DNA from: an uncultured Flavobacterium sp.
GTDB taxonomy: Bacteria > Bacteroidota > Bacteroidia > Flavobacteriales > Flavobacteriaceae
DNA: 64,000 nucleotides
Assembly (NCBI RefSeq): GCF_951805225.1
Contig: NZ_OX638201.1
Coordinates: forward strand, 4,836,001-4,900,000
Direction: 5' to 3'
The notes under the pieces were generated by a model. That model saw only the letters and a program-made list of their open reading frames with translations, did no database searches and was not told the origin of the DNA. The translations under genes were made by a program, and so were the position numbers. This document shows, one piece after another, positions 7,879 to 15,074 of the stretch. Position 1 is the first letter of the stretch. Every line of letters begins with the position of its first letter.

Positions 7879-8199
7879 ATGAATTTTATTAAACAAATTG
7901 AACGAATTAAAAGAATACATAAGTTAATAAGTTCTGAGAAAACAGGAACACCTAATGCTTTTGCGAGAAAATTGTTTTTGAGCAGAAGTCAATTATACAA
8001 TGATTTAGAAATAATTAAAGAACTTGATGCACCCTTAAAATATTGCAAAAAAAGAGAAAGTTTTTATTATGAAAGATCTTTTGAATTGGTACTGCATTAT
8101 TCTTTAAAAATTATTATAGATGATGAATCAAGAGAAATTTTTGGTGGTTCTAACTTCCGTCCAGTTTTATTAGACGGAACTCTGATAAGTTTGCTGTAA
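7879..8199 (+). CDS. Small HTH DNA-binding protein at the head of the peptide island
   Basis: A 106-aa protein whose N-terminal half reads as a winged helix or helix-turn-helix. It has RIKRIHKLISSEKTG, then TPNAFARKLFLSRSQLYNDL with recognition-helix character, then a wing-like YCKKRESFYYERSFEL. Its last 14 residues (FRPVLLDGTLISLL) are encoded by an inverted repeat that recurs, in the same frame, after the ABC ATPase gene at about 10.0 kb. It is therefore likely that the C-terminus is shared with a mobile or duplicated leader segment. The gene stops 64 bp before the first double-glycine peptide and is a candidate regulator of the cluster. No named family is assigned with confidence. Confidence 0.65.
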   Translation: MNFIKQIERIKRIHKLISSEKTGTPNAFARKLFLSRSQLYNDLEIIKELDAPLKYCKKRESFYYERSFELVLHYSLKIIIDDESREIFGGSNFRPVLLDGTLISLL

Positions 8200-8266
8200 C
8201 AAAATAGTTCTCGAGAAAATGATTTTTGTTAAGATTATTAATTAACATTTAAAAAATTAAACTATG
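8154..8266 (+). repeat. Leader segment, copy A (HTH 3' end, hairpin and spacer before peptide 1)
   Basis: This stretch aligns with 10008-10113. It contains a TTCCGTC/GACGGAA hairpin (8156-8185), the shared frame FRPVLLDGTLISLL, TTCTCGAGAAAATGATTT, then ATTAATTAAC and the ATGGAATTA start of a peptide gene. It is a direct repeat, about 75-80% identical by eye. Confidence 0.6.
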
Positions 8267-8401
8267 GAATTATCATTAGTGAATTTAGAAGATTTGAATT
8301 TAGTAGAGCTTAATGCTCAGGAAGTACAGGAAATTGAGGGCGGGATTATCCCACTAGTAATTGCAGTTTTCTTATTGTGGGGAACGCACCAAGCTTATTA
8401 A
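8264..8401 (+). CDS. Double-glycine leader peptide 1 (bacteriocin-like precursor)
   Basis: This 45-aa ORF encodes MELSLVNLEDLNLVELNAQE followed by VQEIEGG, an acidic/amphipathic leader ending in Gly-Gly at residues 26-27. It continues into a hydrophobic 18-residue core, IIPLVIAVFLLWGTHQAY. Double-glycine leaders are cut by C39 peptidase domains of ABC exporters, and such an exporter is encoded at 12809-14959. The leader resembles those of peptide 2 and, more weakly, peptide 3, which supports reality despite the short length. The mature product could be a bacteriocin, microcin or signalling peptide. No Cys is present, so no disulfide or lanthionine can form. Confidence 0.75.
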   Translation: MELSLVNLEDLNLVELNAQEVQEIEGGIIPLVIAVFLLWGTHQAY

Positions 8402-8467
8402 TTGTTGGAAATTTTAAGGAACGAATTTACTATTTTAGTGATTCGTTCCTTTTTTTATTAATAAAAC

Positions 8468-9376
8468 ATGATTAAAATAATTCAAACATTAATACTAATT
8501 CGTCTTAGAAAATTTCTGCCTGCTAAGGATAAATTGGCTGTCATGATTTTTCTTTGTGGTTGCCTATTATATCTTTTCTGCTTAAATGAAAAGTTCCAAG
8601 TTTTACGAAACTATTCCCTTTTATTTTCTTTAGATATTTTTTTCTACCATCTTAATCGAAAAGATATTGAGTTGCTGAAACTAAATAAGAAATGGAAATT
8701 AATATTATTCGGAGAATATTTTATTTATAGTTTGCTCTATTTGCTTTTGCTTGTTATAAACAAAGAATATCTATTGGTTTTAATATATCTTGCTTTAATT
8801 ACTGCGTATATTGTTGTTATTGTTCCTGAGTCTAATAATAAGATAATTAAATATCCTTTTAAATTATTTGACCCGTTTTGGCATATTTGCTGGAGAAGGA
8901 ACAAGTTAGTTTTATTTCTTCCAATAACTGTCTTTCTTGTGATTTTAGGAGATTTATACAATAATGAAAACCTTATTATAGCTTCATTTTTTATAACATC
9001 ATTATTTGGTGCATTGCCTTCTTTTCAAAGGGAATCTATAGAGAGTGTAAAAATTAGTTTTTATTGTGGTAAATATTACCTTAATAATCAATTCAAGACT
9101 GTAATTGTGAATTCATTAATGGTAACTATTCCATTAATTGTTAGTCTTCTTGTTTTTCAGAAATGGGAATTACTTTGTTTTGTCCCCTTAATTTTTGCAA
9201 TTCCATTACTTAATATCATATTCAAATACTCATTCTTTAAGAATCAATTTCAACATCAACTTATGCTTGCTGTTTTTTTAAGCATGCTTCCGCTCGGAAT
9301 ACCTGTTATAGCTATTCCGTTTTTGTATTTAAAATCGGTTAAAACCATTAAAGCTATTCAGTATGCTTCAAATTGA
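8468..9376 (+). CDS. ABC-2-like membrane permease of the peptide island
   Basis: A 302-aa integral membrane protein with about six to eight hydrophobic helices, for example around residues 23-37, 88-115, 148-165, 210-235 and 265-285. The N-terminus is short and cytoplasmic. It has no strong family motif, but its last 14 bp overlap the start of an ABC ATPase gene. That translational coupling points to an ATPase/permease pair, as in immunity or self-protection ABC systems (LanFEG, BcrAB-like) or peptide export. Very low G+C and an Ile/Leu/Phe/Lys-rich composition match the neighbours in this island. Substrate unknown. Confidence 0.65.
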   Translation: MIKIIQTLILIRLRKFLPAKDKLAVMIFLCGCLLYLFCLNEKFQVLRNYSLLFSLDIFFYHLNRKDIELLKLNKKWKLILFGEYFIYSLLYLLLLVINKEYLLVLIYLALITAYIVVIVPESNNKIIKYPFKLFDPFWHICWRRNKLVLFLPITVFLVILGDLYNNENLIIASFFITSLFGALPSFQRESIESVKISFYCGKYYLNNQFKTVIVNSLMVTIPLIVSLLVFQKWELLCFVPLIFAIPLLNIIFKYSFFKNQFQHQLMLAVFLSMLPLGIPVIAIPFLYLKSVKTIKAIQYASN

Positions 9377-9995
9377 AATAAAAAATAAGTCGTATAAAGA
9401 CAAATTAGTTTTAGAAAATATTTCGATTTCTCTATCTAAAAATGGAATTTATGGAGTTGTAGGGAAAAATGGAGAAGGAAAAACTACATTATTTAAATGT
9501 ATAATGGGGTTAACTTCTTTTGCAGGTTCTATTAACCATGCGAAAGAGCTTTCTCTTCATGGCAAAATTGCTTGGTGTCCTACGGAGCCTTTAATTTATG
9601 ATGAATTAACTGCAAGAGAATTTGCGATTTTCTATCAGGAATTACTAAATATTGAGAATAATGATTTTCAAATGTTTGATGTGCCACAGGATAAATTAAT
9701 TAAGGAGTTTTCTACAGGGATGAAAAAGAAAGCTTACATGAATGCTGTTTTACAGAAAACATATTCGATTTATATTTTCGATGAACCCTTCAATGGCTTA
9801 GATTTAGAATCTAATTATTTATTAATGAGTTATATTCGGGAATTATCAGAAACTAGTATTGTTTTTATTTCTTCTCATATTCTTGAAATACTGTATAAAG
9901 ATTGTGATAAAATTTTTCTGCTAAAAAATAAAAAGATACAGGAGTTTGAAAAACATCAATATAATGAAATTTTAGAAGAATTATTCTCAAAATAA
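9363..9995 (+). CDS. ABC transporter ATP-binding subunit of the peptide island
   Basis: A 210-aa nucleotide-binding domain with Walker A GKNGEGKTT (34-42), a degenerate signature FSTGMKKK (116-123) in place of LSGGQ, Walker B IYIFDEP (136-142), the D-loop NGLD, and a switch His in SSHILE. FSTGM-type signatures are common in CcmA/BcrA-type ABC-2 ATPases. Overlap with the upstream permease gene implies a complex. The presence of a separate complete exporter (12809-14959) makes this pair a better candidate for immunity or uptake than for maturation. Confidence 0.85.
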   Translation: MLQIEIKNKSYKDKLVLENISISLSKNGIYGVVGKNGEGKTTLFKCIMGLTSFAGSINHAKELSLHGKIAWCPTEPLIYDELTAREFAIFYQELLNIENNDFQMFDVPQDKLIKEFSTGMKKKAYMNAVLQKTYSIYIFDEPFNGLDLESNYLLMSYIRELSETSIVFISSHILEILYKDCDKIFLLKNKKIQEFEKHQYNEILEELFSK

Positions 9996-10007
9996 AATTG
10001 AGAATGC

Positions 10008-10113
10008 AGAGTTCCGTCCAATTTTTTTGGACGGAACTCTTGTAAGTTTGTTATAAAATAAGTTTTCGAGAAAATGATTTGTTGGATTTATTAATTAACC
10101 ATTTAAAATTATG
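10008..10113 (+). repeat. Leader segment, copy B (duplicate of the HTH 3' end and spacer)
   Basis: Second copy of the segment at 8154-8266. Here the hairpin is perfect: 11-bp arms GAGTTCCGTCC and GGACGGAACTC around an A2T7 loop. The same reading frame (FRPIFLDGTLVSLL, then stop) survives without the rest of the HTH gene, followed by TTTTCGAGAAAATGATTT and a peptide ATG. Confidence 0.65.
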
Positions 10114-10279
10114 GAATTAGAAAATTTAAATTTAGTTGAGTTTAATGCTCAGGAAATAGAAGAAGTTGAAAGAGGGATATTGGGCAATTCTATTGACTGC
10201 TGTAGGGATGTCTTGCGTTGGTGCGGCATGGGTTTTTGATAAAGGAGAAGCTTATGGAAAGCATTTAGCTGAAAAATAA
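10111..10279 (+). pseudogene. Double-glycine-type peptide 2, frameshifted at the cleavage site
   Basis: The ATG opens a leader nearly identical to peptide 1: MELENLNLVEFNAQE, then IEEVERG. In the literal frame it continues as a 42-aa ORF ending at 10239. Reading on with one G fewer in the GGG run around 10176 gives a far more natural core: YWAILLTAVGMSCVGAAW, then VFDKGEAYGKHLAEK, stopping at 10279. The +1 insertion sits exactly at the expected Gly-Gly cut site. It may be a mutation, a homopolymer sequencing error, or rarely a programmed shift. The strong leader homology makes the gene family call good; its functional state is uncertain. Confidence 0.65.
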
Positions 10280-10296
10280 TTGTTAAAAATCTTATC

Positions 10297-10431
10297 ATGG
10301 AAATAATTGAATTAAAAGAGTTAACACAAAAGGAGTTAATTGAAATCGAAGCAGGATTTGGACCACTTTATTATGCCATTGTTGGTATATGGTCATTAGG
10401 TGTTAGCTATGGTTATTTAACTAATATATAA
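10297..10431 (+). CDS. Double-glycine-type leader peptide 3 (bacteriocin-like precursor)
   Basis: A 44-aa ORF with acidic leader MEIIELKELTQKELIEIEAG (Ala-Gly at 19-20 in place of Gly-Gly) and a 24-residue hydrophobic/aromatic core, FGPLYYAIVGIWSLGVSY then GYLTNI. Gly-Ala and Ala-Gly variants are accepted by some C39 peptidases. It lies 17 bp after the peptide 2 reading frame and 7 bp before the next small gene, so it is clearly part of the same transcript. No Cys. Probably exported by the C39 exporter downstream. Confidence 0.7.
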   Translation: MEIIELKELTQKELIEIEAGFGPLYYAIVGIWSLGVSYGYLTNI

Positions 10432-10438
10432 TTGTAAA

Positions 10439-10555
10439 ATGAAAGCTAAAAACAAAATTTACTCTTTGCTATTATATGCATTAGCAATTTTCATATTGTT
10501 AAGTATTTATATATTCCAAAAGGGAATGCTCTTTGGTAAAGCTTTGGCGGATTAG
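10439..10555 (+). CDS. 38-aa single-span membrane peptide
   Basis: The ORF encodes MKAKNKIYSLLLYALAIF then ILLSIYIFQKGMLFGKALAD: a basic N-terminus, one membrane helix and a polar tail. It has no Gly-Gly leader, so it is not an obvious exporter substrate. It lies 7 bp after peptide 3, a position typical of immunity peptides for class II-like bacteriocins. A similar tiny membrane peptide is encoded at 11367-11495. Too short for family recognition. Confidence 0.5.
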   Translation: MKAKNKIYSLLLYALAIFILLSIYIFQKGMLFGKALAD

Positions 10556-10560
10556 AAAAT

Positions 10561-10597
10561 AACGTGAGAAATACTTAACTCTAGACCTCGCGTTTTT
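10561..10597 (+). terminator. Weak hairpin after the peptide genes
   Basis: AACGTGAG pairs with CTCGCGTT (one G-T pair, 18-nt loop), followed by T5. It may attenuate transcription between the precursor peptides and the downstream genes. Confidence 0.4.
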
Positions 10598-10620
10598 AAT
10601 TATTGGAAGTTAATTAATAA

Positions 10621-10749
10621 GGTATTGAATATCCAGATATAAAAAATAATAATAAAGAAAACCCATCATTTAATGAGTATATTGGAATTTTATATTTTGG
10701 AAAGAAAATATCTTTTATTAGATCGTTATACTCAAAGATTAATTACTAA
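10621..10749 (+). pseudogene. Start-less ORF fragment
   Basis: A 42-codon open stretch, including IEYPDIKNNNKENPSFNEYI and GKKISFIRSLYSKINY then stop, preceded directly by two stop codons and with no ATG/GTG/TTG at its head. It has plausible protein composition and may be the tail of a deleted gene. No identifiable family. Confidence 0.25.
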
Positions 10750-10797
10750 ATAGCTATTAATTCCTTTGTTGACTTATTTCTGCTAAAATTTTAATTC

Positions 10798-11181
10798 ATG
10801 GAAACAAATAAAGATTTAATTCTTAGAAGCATTAAATATCTGTCAGATTTTTTATCAGCTTTATTAAAACAAAAGCCTTTAGAAATTGAAGATATTGATG
10901 GTTATATTAACGAATTTACTTTGCAACACTTCGGTTTGTCACTAAAATTAGTTTTAGAAAAGCAAGCTGAAGAAATTGTGGATATAATTTCAGGGAATGT
11001 TGATTATGAAAATATTAAAGATTTTGCTGATCTATTATATATAAAGGTTGCTAGTGAAAACAACTTAGATTTTAAAAAGAAAATATCAGAAAAGATTATT
11101 CAATTGTATCAAATTTATCAAAGTAAATCAAATACTTATTCTTTTGAAATTAAGTTGAAAATCAATGAGTTGAAGGGTTAG
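10798..11181 (+). CDS. Unknown 127-aa helical protein of the peptide island
   Basis: The protein is acidic, soluble and predicted almost entirely alpha-helical (METNKDLILRSIKYLSDFLS, then EIEDIDGYINEFTLQHFGLS). There is no signal peptide, no membrane segment and no motif I recognise. It sits alone between the precursor peptides and the exporter genes, with about 240 bp on one side and about 480 bp on the other. A small cytoplasmic helical protein in such a place is a candidate immunity or regulatory factor, but this is inference from position only. Confidence 0.6.
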   Translation: METNKDLILRSIKYLSDFLSALLKQKPLEIEDIDGYINEFTLQHFGLSLKLVLEKQAEEIVDIISGNVDYENIKDFADLLYIKVASENNLDFKKKISEKIIQLYQIYQSKSNTYSFEIKLKINELKG

Positions 11182-11366
11182 TTTTTTTGTTTTCGGCTTT
11201 TCTGTGATTTTGGGAACAGTTGAACATTCATCATGAATGTCAGCTTTTAATTCATAGGAGTTTTTGAAGTAGTTTTATGTTTTTCAATTGAAATTTAAAA
11301 GAAAAATTTTAGCGATTCACATAAATATTAATTGTTAAAAAGAAAATTTACTAAACAATAGAGAGT

Positions 11367-11495
11367 ATGCAAAATAATTTTTTTTCACAAAAAGACTTTT
11401 TTTTAAAAATAGTATTAACATCCATTATTGGGTTGTTTATGTTATATTTTATTGGATATGTAATAGGTCAAGCGTATTATTATTTCTGTCATTAA
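11367..11495 (+). CDS. 42-aa single-span membrane peptide
   Basis: Encodes MQNNFFSQKDFFLKIVLTSI then IGLFMLYFIGYVIGQAYYYF and a final Cys-His. It has one membrane helix with a short charged N-terminus, like the 38-aa peptide at 10439-10555; both end in a Gly-rich helix (IGQA, FGKA). There is no double-glycine leader. It lies 165 bp upstream of the HlyD gene. Candidate immunity or leaderless peptide; low information content. Confidence 0.45.
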   Translation: MQNNFFSQKDFFLKIVLTSIIGLFMLYFIGYVIGQAYYYFCH

Positions 11496-11595
11496 AGTCA
11501 AAAACAGATTTTTTGAGTTGTAAAACACCAAGAAGTCTTGGATATAATTTATACAATACTAATTCGAACGTCTTTTTTAATACTTTACTTATAAA

Positions 11596-11655
11596 GCCTG
11601 CTGTGGAGCAATTGTTTTTATTTGGGGGTATCTATCAGGTCATATCTTAAAATAA
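11596..11655 (+). pseudogene. Possible remnant of a fourth peptide core
   Basis: Directly before the HlyD start, one frame reads ACCGAIVFIWGYLSGHILK then stop, close in style to the core of peptide 3 (AIVGIWSLGVSYGYL). An in-frame stop lies 18 bp upstream and no leader is present, so at most this is a decayed precursor. Confidence 0.3.
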
Positions 11656-11659
11656 ACCT

Positions 11660-12802
11660 ATGAATTTTAGTTTAGATCCTATAAATACGCTCGAAAATTT
11701 AGTCGCAAAAAATAAAACTAAAAGTTTTTCGATTTACGTTATTATTGTTTTTGCAATTATAATATTTTTGGTGCTATTGCCAGTTATTAAAGTAGATATC
11801 AGTAGTCAAAGTCGAGGTATTATTCGCACTATGACTGACAATGTGCCTGTTACAACGATAGTTAGCGGTCGCGTAATATGGCTGTCGCTAAAGAATAATA
11901 ACATTGTACAAAAAGGTGATACACTCATAAAAATTTCAAAAGAAAACTTAGAAACGGATAAAAGAACACAAGATACTTTGTCTGGTTCTGTTTCTGCACT
12001 TTTAAATGATGTTTCGAATTTACTACAAAATAAAACTTCAACTTTATCTACATCTGCGGCACGAGAGGATTTGTCTAAATTTCAGTCAGGTAAAAATGAA
12101 TTACATAGTAAAGTTTCGCAGGCCCAAATAAATTACGACCGAAATAAAATATTGTATGATAAAGATATTATAGCAAAAGCTGATTTCGAAAAATTGGAGT
12201 ACGAATTACGCTTAAATAAACAAGCTTTACAGAGTTATATAAACCAACAAAAATCTACTTGGGAAAATCAAAAAAGAGATTTAGAAGAACGATTAAAAAA
12301 CCTAAATGGAACTGTTGCAAAAATAAAAGTAGAATCCAGTAATTATGTTGTTCTTGCCCCTATTTCTGGAACAATAGAAAATTTTTCAGGGATTCAAATA
12401 GGTTCCTATATAAATGCGTCACAATCTATTGCTACAATTTCGGCGGTAGATCGCCTTATTGTAGAGAATACTATTTCTTCCAACGATATTGGACTTATTA
12501 AAAAGAATCAGAAAGTAAAATTTCAATTAGATGCTTTTAATTATAATCAATGGGGTTTTTTAGAAGGGAAAGTAATTGATATTGATCGAAATATAACCAT
12601 ACAAGGAGAGCAGGCTTTTTTTAAAGTTCGCTGTGCTTTAGATTCAACAACACTACAATTAAAATCAGGTTATCAAGCCAATATCTCTAAAGGTATGACC
12701 TTAACCACAAGATACATTATAACTCGCAGAAGCTTGTTTGATTTATTATTTGATAAAATAGACGATTGGCTAAATCCAAAACAAGTATCATCAAAAAAAT
12801 AA
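11660..12802 (+). CDS. HlyD-family membrane fusion protein of the peptide exporter
   Basis: This 380-aa periplasmic adaptor has an N-terminal cytoplasmic tail, a single membrane helix (IYVIIVFAIIIFLVLLPVI, about residues 25-43), a biotinyl-lipoyl-like half (GRVIWLSLKNNNIVQKGDTL) and a long coiled-coil hairpin (about residues 90-225). The second lipoyl half follows (YVVLAPISGTIENFSGIQIG), then a beta-barrel and a C-terminal RTxxxL-type end. HlyD proteins link an inner-membrane ABC exporter to an outer-membrane channel. It lies 6 bp upstream of the C39 exporter gene, so the two are co-translated. No TolC gene lies in the window; a distant one must be used. Confidence 0.9.
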   Translation: MNFSLDPINTLENLVAKNKTKSFSIYVIIVFAIIIFLVLLPVIKVDISSQSRGIIRTMTDNVPVTTIVSGRVIWLSLKNNNIVQKGDTLIKISKENLETDKRTQDTLSGSVSALLNDVSNLLQNKTSTLSTSAAREDLSKFQSGKNELHSKVSQAQINYDRNKILYDKDIIAKADFEKLEYELRLNKQALQSYINQQKSTWENQKRDLEERLKNLNGTVAKIKVESSNYVVLAPISGTIENFSGIQIGSYINASQSIATISAVDRLIVENTISSNDIGLIKKNQKVKFQLDAFNYNQWGFLEGKVIDIDRNITIQGEQAFFKVRCALDSTTLQLKSGYQANISKGMTLTTRYIITRRSLFDLLFDKIDDWLNPKQVSSKK

Positions 12803-12808
12803 TTAAAA

Positions 12809-14959
12809 ATGGCTTCAATAAAAATAAAGCAACATGATATTAAAGATTGTGGTGCTGCTTGTTTGGCATCTATTGGAAACCATTTCAAGATTAATCTTCC
12901 TATAGCTAGAATTCGTCAGTATGCTAATACAGACAAAAGAGGAACAAATGTATTGGGAATTATTGAAGGTGCCGAAAAAATGGGATTTACCGCCAAAGGG
13001 GTAAAAGGTAGTTTAGATTCTCTGGATAAAATTCCACTTCCAGCTATTGCACACATCATTACAAAAGAGCAATTTCATCATTATGTTGTAATTTATAAAG
13101 TTGAAAAATCTAAAATCACCATTATGGACCCTGGTTTTGGTAAGATGGAAATTTATACTTTTGAAGATTTTCAAAAAATATGGTCAGGTGTTTTTATTCT
13201 TTTTGCACCTAATGATTCTTTTAAAGCCTCAAATGACATAACCTCTCCGGTAATGCGGTTTTGGAATTTAATTCAACCACACAAAATTATTTTAATTCAG
13301 GCTTTGGTTGGTGCCGTAGTATTTACTCTACTAGGATTGACGATGTCTATTTATATTCAAAAAATTACAGATTATGTTTTGGTAGGCGGTAATAGAAATT
13401 TACTCAATTTATTAAGTATTTCTATGATTGTAATTATCTTGCTTCAAGCTTACATTGGTTCGAAGAAAAGTATTTTTGTAATGAAAACGGGACAGTTAAT
13501 CGATGCAAAATTAATTCTCGGTTACTATAAACATTTACTTCATTTACCGCAACGTTTTTTTGATACGATGCAAATAGGCGAGATTACATCCAGAATAAAT
13601 GATGCTGTAAAAATTCGTTCTTTTATAAATGAAGTAGCGATCGAAATGATTGTAAATGTTTTTATTGTGATTTTCTCATTCGCTTTAATGTTTACTTATT
13701 ATTGGAAATTAGCATTGGTTATTTTACTAGTGATTCCGTTTTATACTGCAATTTATTTTCTTTTGAATAAATTCAATAAGAAAGTCGAAAGAAAAATTAT
13801 GGAGAATGCCGCTGAATTACAAACCCAATTAGTTGAAAGTATTACTCATGTCAGGACCGTAAAAGAATTTGGAATAGAAGAGTTTTCTAACATAAAAACG
13901 GAAAATAAATTTGTAAAATTATTGTTCACAACTTACAAATCAGGTTTAAATGTAGTGTTTGCGAATACTTCTACGCAGTTTTTAGCATCTGCATTTACAG
14001 TGGTTCTCATGTGGGTTGGATCTGGATATGTAATTGAAAGGTTTATTACTCCGGGAGAATTGTTTTCTTTTTATGCTTTAATAGGTTATTTTACTTCACC
14101 TGTCGCTTCTTTAATAAGTATGAATAAAACAGCGCAAAATGCATTAATTGCGGCAGACAGACTTTTTGAAATAATGGATTTGGAAAGAGAAGAGACAGAA
14201 AATAAAGTTGAATTAAATAAAGAGAATCTAGGAGACATAAAATTTGAAAATGTTTCTTTCCGTTATGGATCACGAATAGAAGTTTTTAAAAATTTCAATG
14301 CTATATTCAAAAAAAATGAGACAACAGCAATTGTAGGAGAAAGTGGTAGCGGAAAGACAACTTTGATTTCACTTCTTCAAAATTTATACCCAATAAAAGA
14401 AGGAAAAATTTATATTGGAGAATATGATATGCAATTTATCCATTACCAAAGTTTGAGAAAAATTGTTGGGGTAATTCCCCAACAGCTTAATTTGTTTTCA
14501 GGAAATATTATTGAAAATATTGCATTAGGAGATTCATTTCCAAATATTCAGGAGGTTTTAAATTTGTCAAAACAACTTGGAATAACAGATTTTGTCGAAA
14601 AGCTACCCAATGGTTTTGAAACCCAAATTGGAGAAAATGGTGCAATGCTTTCCGGAGGACAAAAACAGCGAATTGCAATAGCGAGAGCATTATACAAAAA
14701 TCCAGAAATTTTATTAATGGATGAAGCGACAGCATCATTAGACACTAATTCTGAAAAAGTTGTAAAAGATGTTATTGACGACTTTAAATTGCAAGGCAAA
14801 ACTATAATTGTTATTGCTCATCGTTTAAGTACAATCGCAAATGCAGATATAATACTAGTAATGAAGAACGGTGCTATTGTTGAATCTGGGAGTCATAATA
14901 TCTTATTGGAAAAAAAAGGAGAATATTATAATCTGTGGAGTAAACAGAATTTATTTTAA
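12809..14959 (+). CDS. C39-peptidase-containing ABC exporter (PCAT) for double-glycine peptides
   Basis: A 716-aa bacteriocin-type processing exporter. The N-terminal C39 protease has catalytic Cys14 (DCGAAC), His91 (FHHYVVIY) and Asp107 (MDPGFG), so all three catalytic residues are intact. A six-helix ABC membrane domain follows (about residues 155-445). The nucleotide-binding domain then has Walker A GESGSGKTT, signature LSGGQKQR, Walker B ILLMDEATASLD and the H-loop IAHRLST. It cleaves double-glycine leaders and exports the mature peptides. Substrates are very probably the small precursors at 8.26, 10.1 and 10.3 kb. Last gene of the island. Confidence 0.95.
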   Translation: MASIKIKQHDIKDCGAACLASIGNHFKINLPIARIRQYANTDKRGTNVLGIIEGAEKMGFTAKGVKGSLDSLDKIPLPAIAHIITKEQFHHYVVIYKVEKSKITIMDPGFGKMEIYTFEDFQKIWSGVFILFAPNDSFKASNDITSPVMRFWNLIQPHKIILIQALVGAVVFTLLGLTMSIYIQKITDYVLVGGNRNLLNLLSISMIVIILLQAYIGSKKSIFVMKTGQLIDAKLILGYYKHLLHLPQRFFDTMQIGEITSRINDAVKIRSFINEVAIEMIVNVFIVIFSFALMFTYYWKLALVILLVIPFYTAIYFLLNKFNKKVERKIMENAAELQTQLVESITHVRTVKEFGIEEFSNIKTENKFVKLLFTTYKSGLNVVFANTSTQFLASAFTVVLMWVGSGYVIERFITPGELFSFYALIGYFTSPVASLISMNKTAQNALIAADRLFEIMDLEREETENKVELNKENLGDIKFENVSFRYGSRIEVFKNFNAIFKKNETTAIVGESGSGKTTLISLLQNLYPIKEGKIYIGEYDMQFIHYQSLRKIVGVIPQQLNLFSGNIIENIALGDSFPNIQEVLNLSKQLGITDFVEKLPNGFETQIGENGAMLSGGQKQRIAIARALYKNPEILLMDEATASLDTNSEKVVKDVIDDFKLQGKTIIVIAHRLSTIANADIILVMKNGAIVESGSHNILLEKKGEYYNLWSKQNLF

Positions 14960-15074
14960 ATGTTTGTTAATTAATAAACATTTAGAATTCTACTTTTCCG
15001 AAGAAGCTTTAACTTTACTTTTTTAAAGACTATCATACCTTATAGGTAGTACAAAACCATTAAAAGTTACAATT

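Noticed and set aside
9363..9995. Degenerate signature FSTGM as a sign of a broken ATPase
   Set aside because: Walker A, Walker B, D-loop and switch His are intact, and such signatures are usual in ABC-2-type ATPases.
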